From: Bathymodiolus brooksi | Lineage: Eukaryota > Mollusca > Bivalvia > Mytilida > Modiolidae | Assembly: GCA_963680875.1 (NCBI GenBank) | Contig: OY804588.1 | Coordinates: 64,866,397-64,930,396 of the forward strand | Direction of reading: 5' to 3' | Length of the DNA stretch: 64,000 nt | Shown: piece by piece, positions 50,012 to 62,000 of the stretch | Layout of the letters: every line of letters begins with the position of its first letter | How positions within the stretch are numbered: the stretch's first letter is position 1 | The notes under the pieces: generated by a model | What the model was told of the DNA's origin: nothing | The model's database searches: none | Seen by the model: only the letters and a program-made list of their open reading frames with translations | Translations under genes and position numbers: made by a program

Positions 50012-52425
50012 TTGTTGGTCATTGCATTGCTTGTCATGTGATTTACCGTTCTGATTACCCCTTTGATATCTTCAAACTTTTTTTGTTGGTCATTGTATTG
50101 CCTGTCATGTGATTTACCGTTCTGATTACCACTTTGATATCTTCAAACTTTTCTTGTTGGTCATTGTATTGCCTGTCATGTGATTTACCGTTCTGATTAC
50201 CCCTTTGATATCTTCAAACTTTTCTTGTTGGTCATTGTATTGCCTGTCATGTGATTTACCGTTCTGATTACCCCTTTGATATCTTCAAACTTTTCTTGTT
50301 GGTCATTGTATTTCCTCTCATGTGATTTACCGTTCTGATTACCCCTTTAATATCTTCAAACTTTTCTTATTGGTCCTTGTATTGCCTGTCATGTGAGTTA
50401 CCGTTCTGATTACCCCTTTGATATCTTCAAACTTTCCTTGTTGGTCATTGCATTGCTTGTCATGTGATTTACCATTCTGATTACCCCTTTGATATCTTCA
50501 AACTTTTCTTGTTGGTCATTGTATTGCAGGTCATGTGATTTACCGTTCTGATTACCACTTTGATATCTTCAAACTTTTCTTGTTGGTCATTGTATTGCCT
50601 GTCATGTGATTTACCGTTCTGATTACCCCTTTGATATCTTCAAACTTTTCTTGTTGGTCATTGTATTGCCTGTCATGTGATTTACAGTTCTGATTACCCC
50701 ATTGATATCTTCAAACCTTTCTTGTAGGTCATTGTATTGCCTGTCATGTGATTTACAGTTCTGATTACCCCTTTGTTATCTTCAAACTTTCCTTGTTGGT
50801 CATTGCATTGCTTGTCATGTGATTTACCGTTTTGATTACCCCTTTGATATTTTCAAACTTTTCTTGTTGGTCATTGTATTGCCTGTCATGTGAGTTACCG
50901 TTCTGATTAACCCTTTGATATCTTCTAGCTTTTCTTGTTGGTCATTGTATTGCCTGTCATGTGATTTACCGTTCTGATTACCCCTTTGATATCTTCAAAC
51001 TTTTCTTGTTGGTCATTGTATTGCCTGTCATGTGATTTACCGTTCTGATTACCCCTTTGATATCTTCAAACTTTTCTTGTTGGTCATTGTATTGCCTGTC
51101 ATGTGATTTACCGTTCTGATTACCCCTTTGATATCTTCAAACTTTTCTTGTTGGTCATTGTATTTCCTCTCATGTGATTTACCGTTCTGATTACCCCTTT
51201 AATATCTTCAAACTTTTCTTATTGGTCCTTGTATTGCCTGTCATGTGAGTTACCGTTCTGATTACCCCTTTGATATCTTCAAACTTTTTTTGTTGGTCAT
51301 TGTATTGCCTGTCATGTGATTTACCGTTCTGATTACCACTTTGATATCTTCAAACTTTTCTTGTTGGTCATTGTATTGCCTGTCATGTGATTTACCGTTC
51401 TGATTACCCCTTTGATATCTTCAAACTTTTCTTGTTGGTCATTGTATTGCCTGTCATGTGATTTACCGTTCTGATTACCCCTTTGATATCTTCAAACTTT
51501 TCTTGTTGGTCATTGTATTTCCTCTCATGTGATTTACCGTTCTGATTACCCCTTTAATATCTTCAAACTTTTCTTATTGGTCCTTGTATTGCCTGTCATG
51601 TGAGTTACCGTTCTGATTACCCCTTTGATATCTTCAAACTTTCCTTGTTGGTCATTGCATTGCTTGTCATGTGATTTACCATTCTGATTACCCCTTTGAT
51701 ATCTTCAAACTTTTCTTGTTGGTCATTGTATTGCAGGTCATGTGATTTACCGTTCTGATTACCACTTTGATATCTTCAAACTTTTCTTGTTGGTCATTGT
51801 ATTGCCTGTCATGTGATTTACCGTTCTGATTACCCCTTTGATATCTTCAAACTTTTCTTGTTGGTCATTGTATTGCCTGTCATGTGATTTACAGTTCTGA
51901 TTACCCCATTGATATCTTCAAACCTTTCTTGTAGGTCATTGTATTGCCTGTCATGTGATTTACAGTTCTGATTACCCCTTTGTTATCTTCAAACTTTCCT
52001 TGTTGGTCATTGCATTGCTTGTCATGTGATTTACCGTTTTGATTACCCCTTTGATATTTTCAAACTTTTCTTGTTGGTCATTGTATTGCCTGTCATGTGA
52101 GTTACCGTTCTGATTAACCCTTTGATATCTTCTAGCTTTTCTTGTTGGTCATTGTATTGCCTGTCATGTGATTTACCGTTCTGATTACCCCTTTGATATC
52201 TTCAAACTTTTCTTGTTGGTCATTGTATTGCCTGTCATGTGATTTACCGTTCTGATTACCCCTTTGATATCTTCAAACTTTTCTTGTTGGTCATTGTATT
52301 GCCTGTCATGTGATTTACCGTTCTGATTACCCCTTTGATATCTTCAAACTTTTCTTGTTGGTCATTGTATTTCCTCTCATGTGATTTACCGTTCTGATTA
52401 CCCCTTTAATATCTTCAAACTTTTC
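50012..52425 (+). repeat. Domain G: two copies of a 1207-bp unit (17 monomers)
   Basis: The unit runs 50012-51218 and 51219-52425. TTATTGGTCC is at 50367, 51219, 51574 and 52426 (spacing 852, 355, 852), the seven-T monomer ends at 50085 and 51292, and GCAGGTC is at 50526 and 51733. Every spacing is a whole number of 71-bp monomers, with no off-register change. Confidence 0.9.
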
Positions 52426-54111
52426 TTATTGGTCCTTGTATTGCCTGTCATGTGAGTTACCGTTCTGATTACCCCTTTGATATCTTCAAACTTTTCTTGT
52501 TGGTCATTGTATTTCCTGTCATGTGATATACCGTTCTGATTACCCCTTTGATATCTTCAAACTTTTCTTGTTGGTCATTGCATTTCCTGTCATGTGATTT
52601 ACCGTTCTGATTACCCCATTGATACCTTCAAGCTTTTCTTGTTGGTCATTGTATAGCCTGTCATGTGATTTACCGTTCTGATTACCCCTTTGATATCTTC
52701 AAACTTTTCTTGTTGGTCATTGTATTGCCTGTCATGTGAGTTACCGTTCTGATTAACGCTTTGATATCTTCAACTTTTCTTGTTGGTCATTGTATTGCCT
52801 GTCATGTGATTTACCGTTCTGATTACCCCTTTGATATCTTCAAACCTTTCTTGTAGGTTATTGTATAGCCTGTCATGTGATTTACCGTTCTGATTACCCC
52901 TTTGATATCTTCCAACTTTCCTTGTTGGTCATTGCATTGCCTGTCATGAGATTTACCGTTCTGATTACCCCTTTGATATCTTCAAACTTTTCTTGTTGGT
53001 CATTGTATTGCCTGTCATGTGAGTTACCGTTCTGATTACCCCTTTGATATCTTCAAACTTTTCTTGTTGGTCATTGTATTTCCTGTCTTGTGATATACCG
53101 TTCTGATTACCCCTTTGATATCTTCAAACTTTTCTTGTTGGTCATTGTATTGCCTGTCATGTGAGTTACCGTTCTGATTACCCCTTTGATATCTTCAAAC
53201 TTTTCTTGTTGGTCATTGTATTTCCTGTCATGTGATATACCGTTCTGATTACCCCTTTGATATCTTCAAACTTTTCTTGTTGGTCATTGCATTTCCTGTC
53301 ATGTGATTTACCGTTCTGATTACCCCATTGATACCTTCAAGCTTTTCTTGTTGGTCATTGTATAGCCTGTCATGTGATTTACCGTTCTGATTACCACTTT
53401 GATATCTTCAAACTTTTCTTGTTGATCATTGTATTGCCTGTCATGTGAGTTACCGTTCTGATTAACGCTTTGATATCTTCAACTTTTCTTGTTGGTCATT
53501 GTATTGCCTGTCATGTGATTTACCGTTCTGATTACCCCTTTGATATCTTCCAACTTTCCTTGTTGGTCATTGCATTGCCTGTCATGAGATTTACCGTTCT
53601 GATTACCCCTTTGATATCTTCAAACTTTTCTTGTTGGTCATTGTATTGCCTGTCATGTGATATACCGTTCTGATTACCCCTTTGATATCTTCAAACTTTT
53701 CTTGTTGGTCATTGTATTTCTTGTCAATTGATTTACCGTTCTGATTACCCCTTTGATATCTTCAAACTTTTCTTGTTGGTCATTGTATTGCCTGTCATGT
53801 GATTTACCGTTCTGATTACCACTTTGATATCTTCAAACTTTTCTTGTTGGTCATTGTAATGCCTGTCATATGAGTTACCGTTCTGATTACCCCTTTGATA
53901 TCTTCAAATTTTTCTTGTTGGTCATTGTATTGCCTGTCATATGATTTACCGTTCTGATTACCACTTTGATATCTTCAAACTTTTCTTGTTGGTCATTGTA
54001 TTTACTGTCATGTGATATACCGTTCTGATTACCCCTTTGATATCTTCAAACTTTTCTTGTTGGTCATTGTATTTCTTGTCATGTGATTTACCGTTCTGAT
54101 TACCCCTTTGA
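52426..54111 (+). repeat. Domain G: rearranged block with repeated GATACC monomers
   Basis: CCATTGATACC occurs at 52621 and 53330, 709 bp apart (10 monomers minus 1). The second is followed by a monomer with CCACTTTG and GTTGATCATTG. GATCATTG is common only in domains A and B and rare elsewhere, so 53.39-53.46 kb looks like a hybrid. A TTCAACTTTTC monomer near 53478 then runs into TCTTCCAAC, omitting the CCTTTCTTGTAGG monomer that lies between them elsewhere. Confidence 0.72.
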
Positions 54112-57100
54112 TATCTTCAAACTTTTCTTGTTGGTCATTGTATTGCCTGTCATGTGAGTTACCGTTCTGAATAACCCTTTGATATCTTCAAGCTTTTCTT
54201 GTTGGTCATTGTATTGCCTGTCATGTGATTTACAGTTCTGATTACCCCTTTGATATCTTCAAACCTTTCTTGTAGGTCATTGTATTGCCTGTCATGTGAT
54301 TTACAGTTCTGATTACCCCTTTGATATCTTCAAACTTTCCTTGTTGGTCATTGCATTGCTTGTCATGTGATTTACCATTCTGATTACCCCTTTGATATCT
54401 TCAAACTTTTCTTGTTGGTCATTGTATTGCAGGTCATGTGATTTACCGTTCTGATTACCACTTTGATATCTTCAAACTTTTCTTGTTGGTCATTGTATTG
54501 CCTGTCATGTGATTTACCGTTCTGATTACCCCTTTGATATCTTCAAACTTTTCTTGTTGGTCATTGTATTGCCTGTCATGTGATTTACAGTTCTGATTAC
54601 CCCATTGATATCTTCAAACCTTTCTTGTAGGTCATTGTATTGCCTGTCATGTGATTTACAGTTCTGATTACCCCTTTGTTATCTTCAAACTTTGCTTGTT
54701 GGTCATTGCATTGCTTGTCATGTGATTTACCGTTCTGATTACCCCTTTGATATTTTCAAACTTTTCTTGTTGGTCATTGTATTGCCTGTCATGTGAGTTA
54801 CCGTTCTGATTAACCCTTTGATATCTTCTAGCTTTTCTTGTTGGTCATTGTATTGCCTGTCATGTGATTTACAGTTCTGATTACCCCTTTGATATCTTCA
54901 AATCTTTCTTGTAGGTCATTGTATTGCCTGTCATGTGATTTACAGTTCTGATTACCCCTTTGATATCTTCAAACTTTCCTTGTTGGTCATTGCATTGCTT
55001 GTCATGTGATTTACCGTTCTGATTACCCCTTTGATATCTTCAAACTTTTCTTGTTGGTCATTGTATTGCCTGTCATGTGATTTACCGTTCTGATTACCAC
55101 TTTGATATCTTCAAACTTTTCTTGTTGGTCATTGTATTGCCTGTCATGTGATTTACCGTTCTGATTACCCCTTTGATATCTTCAAACTTTTCTTGTTGGT
55201 CATTGTATTGCCTGTCATGTGATTTACCGTTCTGATTACCCCTTTGATATCTTCAAACTTTTCTTGTTGGTCATTGTATTTCCTCTCATGTGATTTACCG
55301 TTCTGATTACCCCTTTAATATCTTCAAACTTTTCTTGTTGGTCCTTGTATTGCCTGTCATGTGAGTTACCGTTCTGATTACCCCTTTGATATCTTCAAAC
55401 TTTTCTTGTTGGTCATTGTATTTCCTGTCATGTGATATACCGTTCTGATTACCCCTTTGATATCTTCAAACTTTTCTTGTTGGTCATTGCATTTCCTGTC
55501 ATGTGATTTACCGTTCTGATTACCCCATTGATACCTTCAAGCTTTTCTTGTTGGTCATTGTATAGCCTGTCATGTGATTTACCGTTCTGATTACCCCTTT
55601 GATATCTTCAAACTTTTCTTGTTGGTCATTGTATTGCCTGTCATGTGAGTTACCGTTCTGATTAACGCTTTGATATCTTCAACTTTTCTTGTTGGTCATT
55701 GTATTGCCTGTCATGTGATTTACCGTTCTGATTACCCCTTTGATATCTTCAAACCTTTCTTGTAGGTTATTGTATAGCCTGTCATGTGATTTACCGTTCT
55801 GATTACCCCTTTGATATCTTCCAACTTTCATTGTTGGTCATTGCATTGCCTGTCATGAGATTTACCGTTCTGATTACCCCTTTGATATCTTCAAACTTTT
55901 CTTGTTGGTCATTGTATTGCCTGTCATGTGATATACCGTTCTGATTACCCCTTTGATATCTTCAAACTTTTCTTGTTGGTCATTGTATTTCTTGTCAATT
56001 GATTTACCGTTCTGATTACCCCTTTGATATCTTCAAACTTTTCTTGTTGGTCATTGTATTGCCTGTCATGTGATTTACCGTTCTGATTACCACTTTGATA
56101 TCTTCAAACTTTTCTTGTTGGTCATTGTAATGCCTGTCATATGAGTTACCGTTCTGATTACCCCTTTGATATCTTCAAATTTTTCTTGTTGGTCATTGTA
56201 TTGCCTGTCATATGATTTACCGTTCTGATTACCACTTTGATATCTTCAAACTTTTCTTGTTGGTCATTGTATTTACTGTCATGTGATATACCGTTCTGAT
56301 TACCCCTTTGATATCTTCAAACTTTTCTTGTTGGTCATTGTATTTCTTGTCATGTGATTTACCGTTCTGATTACCCCTTTGATATCTTCAAACTTTTCTT
56401 GTTGGTCATTGTATTGCCTGTCATGTGAGTTACCATTCTGATTACCCCTTTGATATCTTCAAACTTTTCTTGTTGGTCATTGTATTGCAGGTCATGTGAT
56501 TTACCGTTCTGATTACCACTTTGATATCTTCAAACTTTTCTTGTTGGTCATTGTATTGCCTGTCATGTGATTTACCGTTCTGATTACCCCTTTGATATCT
56601 TCAAACTTTTCTTGTTGGTCATTGTATTGCCTGTCATGTGATTTACAGTTCTGATTACCCCATTGATATCTTCAAACCTTTCTTGTAGGTCATTGTATTG
56701 CCTGTCATGTGATTTACAGTTCTGATTACCCCTTTGTTATCTTCAAACTTTGCTTGTTGGTCATTGCATTGCTTGTCATGTGATTTACCGTTCTGATTAC
56801 CCCTTTGATATTTTCAAACTTTTCTTGTTGGTCATTGTATTGCCTGTCATGTGAGTTACCGTTCTGATTAACCCTTTGATATCTTCTAGCTTTTCTTGTT
56901 GGTCATTGTATTGCCTGTCATGTGATTTACAGTTCTGATTACCCCTTTGATATCTTCAAATCTTTCTTGTAGGTCATTGTATTGCCTGTCATGTGATTTA
57001 CAGTTCTGATTACCTCTTTGATATCTTCAAATTTTTCTTGTTGGTCATTGTATTGCCTGTCATATGATTTACCGTTCTGATTACCACTTTGATATCTTCA

Positions 57101-59009
57101 AACTTTTCTTGTTGGTCATTGTATTTACTGTCATGTGATATACCGTTCTGATTACCCCTTTGATATCTTCAAACTTTTCTTGTTGGTCATTGTATTTCTT
57201 GTCATGTGATTTACCGTTCTGATTACCCCTTTGATATCTTCAAACTTTTCTTGTTGGTCATTGTATTGCCTGTCATGTGAGTTACCGTTCTGAATAACCC
57301 TTTGATATCTTCAAGCTTTTCTTGTTGGTCATTGTATTGCCTGTCATGTGATTTACAGTTCTGATTACCCCTTTGATATCTTCAAACCTTTCTTGTAGGT
57401 CATTGTATTGCCTGTCATGTGATTTACAGTTCTGATTACCCCTTTGATATCTTCAAACTTTCCTTGTTGGTCATTGCATTGCTTGTCATGTGATTTACCA
57501 TTCTGATTACCCCTTTGATATCTTCAAACTTTTCTTGTTGGTCATTGTATTGCAGGTCATGTGATTTACCGTTCTGATTACCACTTTGATATCTTCAAAC
57601 TTTTCTTGTTGGTCATTGTATTGCCTGTCATGTGATTTACCGTTCTGATTACCCCTTTGATATCTTCAAACTTTTCTTGTTGGTCATTGTATTGCCTGTC
57701 ATGTGATTTACAGTTCTGATTACCCCATTGATATCTTCAAACCTTTCTTGTAGGTCATTGTATTGCCTGTCATGTGATTTACAGTTCTGATTACCCCTTT
57801 GTTATCTTCAAACTTTGCTTGTTGGTCATTGCATTGCTTGTCATGTGATTTACCGTTCTGATTACCCCTTTGATATTTTCAAACTTTTCTTGTTGGTCAT
57901 TGTATTGCCTGTCATGTGAGTTACCGTTCTGATTAACCCTTTGATATCTTCTAGCTTTTCTTGTTGGTCATTGTATTGCCTGTCATGTGATTTACAGTTC
58001 TGATTACCCCTTTGATATCTTCAAATCTTTCTTGTAGGTCATTGTATTGCCTGTCATGTGATTTACAGTTCTGATTACCCCTTTGATATCTTCAAACTTT
58101 CCTTGTTGGTCATTGCATTGCTTGTCATGTGATTTACCGTTCTGATTACCCCTTTGATATCTTCAAACTTTTCTTGTTGGTCATTGTATTGCCTGTCATG
58201 TGATTTACCGTTCTGATTACCCCTTTGATATCTTCAAACTTTTCTTGTTGGTCATTGTATTGCCTGTCATGTGATTTACCGTTCTGATTACCCCTTTGAT
58301 ATCTTCAAACTTTTCTTGTTGGTCATTGTATTTCCTCTCATGTGATTTACCGTTCTGATTACCCCTTTAATATCTTCAAACTTTTCTTGTTGGTCCTTGT
58401 ATTGCCTGTCATGTGAGTTACCGTTCTGAATAACCCTTTGATATCTTCAAGCTTTTCTTGTTGGTCATTGTATTGCCTGTCATGTGATTTACAGTTCTGA
58501 TTACCCCTTTGATATCTTCAAACCTTTCTTGTAGGTCATTGTATTGCCTGTCATGTGATTTACAGTTCTGATTACCCCTTTGATATCTTCAAACTTTTCT
58601 TTTTGGTCATTGTATTGCCTGTCATGTGATTTACCGTTCTGATTACCCCTTTGATATCTTCAAACCTTTCTTGTAGGTAATTGTATTGCCTGTCATGTGA
58701 TTTACAGTTCTGATTACCCCTTTGATATCTTCAAACTTTTCTTGTTGGTCATTGTATTTCCTGTCATGTGATTTACCGTTCTGATTACCCCTTTGATATC
58801 TTCAAACCTTTCTTGTAGGTAATTGTATTGCCTGTCATGTGATTTACAGTTCTGATTACCCCTTTGATATCTTCAAACTTTCCTTGTTGGTCATTGCATT
58901 GCCTGTCATGTGAGTTACCGTTCTGATTACCCCTTTGATATCTTCAAACTTTTCTTGTTGGTCATTGTATTTCCTGTCTTGTGATATACCGTTCTGATTA
59001 CCCCTTTGA
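54112..59009 (+). repeat. Domain G large HOR unit G1 (4897-bp period)
   Basis: Markers recur 4897 bp later: GCAGGTC 54430 and 59327, TTCTAG 54826 and 59723, GGTCCTTG 55342 and 60239, GATACC 55530 and 60427. The match is close up to about 56.4 kb. Then a 15-monomer (1065-bp) block is repeated inside G1 (TTCTAG 56884 and 57949; GCAGGTC 56487 and 57552). Its first copy is shortened by three monomers where GAGTTACCATTC joins two monomer types. Confidence 0.84.
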
Positions 59010-62000
59010 TATCTTCAAACTTTTCTTGTTGGTCATTGTATTGCCTGTCATGTAAGTTACCGTTCTGAATAACCCTTTGATATCTTCAAGCTTTTCTTGT
59101 TGGTCATTGTATTGCCTGTCATGTGATTTACAGTTCTGATTACCCCTTTGATATCTTCAAACCTTTCTTGTAGGTCATTGTATTGCCTGTCATGTGATTT
59201 ACAGTTCTGATTACCCCTTTGATATCTTCAAACTTTCCTTGTTGGTCATTGCATTGCTTGTCATGTGATTTACCATTCTGATTACCCCTTTGATATCTTC
59301 AAACTTTTCTTGTTGGTCATTGTATTGCAGGTCATGTGATTTACCGTTCTGATTACCACTTTGATATCTTCAAACTTTCTTGTTGGTCATTGTATTGCCT
59401 GTCATGTGATTTACCGTTCTGATTACCCCTTTGATATCTTCAAACTTTTCTTGTTGGTCATTGTATTGCCTGTCATGTGATTTACAGTTCTGATTACCCC
59501 ATTGATATCTTCAAACCTTTCTTGTAGGTCATTGTATTGCCTGTCATGTGATTTACAGTTCTGATTACCCCTTTGTTATCTTCAAACTTTCCTTGTTGGT
59601 CATTGCATTGCTTGTCATGTGATTTACCGTTTTGATTACCCCTTTGATATTTTCAAACTTTTCTTGTTGGTCATTGTATTGCCTGTCATGTGAGTTACCG
59701 TTCTGATTAACCCTTTGATATCTTCTAGCTTTTCTTGTTGGTCATTGTATTGCCTGTCATGTGATTTACAGTTCTGATTACCCCTTTGATATCTTCAAAT
59801 CTTTCTTGTAGGTCATTGTATTGCCTGTCATGTGATTTACAGTTCTGATTACCCCTTTGATATCTTCAAACTTTCCTTGTTGGTCATTGCATTGCTTGTC
59901 ATGTGATTTACCGTTCTGATTACCCCTTTGATATCTTCAAACTTTTCTTGTTGGTCATTGTATTGCCGGTCATGTGATTTACCGTTCTGATTACCACTTT
60001 GATATCTTCAAACTTTTCTTGTTGGTCATTGTATTGCCTGTCATGTGATTTACCGTTCTGATTACCCCTTTGATATCTTCAAACTTTTCTTGTTGGTCAT
60101 TGTATTGCCTGTCATGTGATTTACCGTTCTGATTACCCCTTTGATATCTTCAAACTTTTCTTGTTGGTCATTGTATTTCCTCTCATGTGATTTACCGTTC
60201 TGATTACCCCTTTAATATCTTCAAACTTTTCTTGTTGGTCCTTGTATTGCCTGTCATGTGAGTTACCGTTCTGATTACCCCTTTGATATCTTCAAACTTT
60301 TCTTGTTGGTCATTGTATTTCCTGTCATGTGATATACCGTTCTGATTACCCCTTTGATATCTTCAAACTTTTCTTGTTGGTCATTGCATTTCCTGTCATG
60401 TGATTTACCGTTCTGATTACCCCATTGATACCTTCAAGCTTTTCTTGTTGGTCATTGTATAGCCTGTCATGTGATTTACCGTTCTGATTACCCCTTTGAT
60501 ATCTTCAAACTTTTCTTGTTGGTCATTGTATTGCCTGTCATGTGAGTTACCGTTCTGATTAACGCTTTGATATCTTCAACTTTTCTTGTTGGTCATTGTA
60601 TTGCCTGTCATGTGATTTACCGTTCTGGATTACCCCTTTGATATCTTCAAACCTTTCTTGTAGGTTATTGTATAGCCTGTCATGTGATTTACCGTTCTGA
60701 TTACCCCTTTGATATCTTCCAACTTTCCTTGTTGGTCATTGCATTGCCTGTCATGAGATTTACCGTTCTGATTACCCCTTTGATATCTTCAAACTTTTCT
60801 TGTTGGTCATTGTATTGCCTGTCATGTGATATACCGTTCTGATTACCCCTTTGATATCTTCAAACTTTTCTTGTTGGTCATTGTATTTCTTGTCAATTGA
60901 TTTACCGTTCTGATTACCCCTTTGATATCTTCAAACTTTTCTTGTTGGTCATTGTATTGCCTGTCATGTGATTTACCGTTCTGATTACCACTTTGATATC
61001 TTCAAACTTTTCTTGTTGGTCATTGTAATGCCTGTCATATGAGTTACCGTTCTGATTACCCCTTTGATATCTTCAAATTTTTCTTGTTGGTCATTGTATT
61101 GCCTGTCATATGATTTACCGTTCTGATTACCACTTTGATATCTTCAAACTTTTCTTGTTGGTCATTGTATTTACTGTCATGTGATATACCGTTCTGATTA
61201 CCCCTTTGATATCTTCAAACTTTTCTTGTTGGTCATTGTATTTCTTGTCATGTGATTTACCGTTCTGATTACCCCTTTGATATCTTCAAACTTTTCTTGT
61301 TGGTCATTGTATTGCCTGTCATGTGAGTTACCGTTCTGAATAACCCTTTGATATCTTCAAGCTTTTCTTGTTGGTCATTGTATTGCCTGTCATGTGATTT
61401 ACAGTTCTGATTACCCCTTTGATATCTTCAAACCTTTCTTGTAGGTCATTGTATTGCCTGTCATGTGATTTACAGTTCTGATTACCCCTTTGATATCTTC
61501 AAACTTTCCTTGTTGGTCATTGCATTGCTTGTCATGTGATTTACCATTCTGATTACCCCTTTGATATCTTCAAACTTTTCTTGTTGGTCATTGTATTGCA
61601 GGTCATGTGATTTACCGTTCTGATTACCACTTTGATATCTTCAAACTTTTCTTGTTGGTCATTGTATTGCCTGTCATGTGATTTACCGTTCTGATTACCC
61701 CTTTTATATCTTCAAACTTTTCTTGTTGGTCATTGTATTGCCTGTCATGTGATTTACAGTTCTGATTACCCCATTGATATCTTCAAACCTTTCTTGTAGG
61801 TCATTGTATTGCCTGTCATGTGATTTACAGTTCTGATTACCCCTTTGTTATCTTCAAACTTTCCTTGTTGGTCATTGCATTGCTTGTCATGTGATTTACC
61901 GTTCTGATTACCACTTTGATATCTTCAAACTTTCTTGTTGGTCATTGTATTGCCTGTCATGTGATTTACCGTTCTGATTACCCCTTTGATATCTTCAAAC

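Noticed and set aside
53470..53673. 67-residue plus-strand frame
   Set aside because: It starts at TTG in a 70-bp TTCAACTTTTC monomer whose deletion opens the frame. It is the same monomer read in successive frames.
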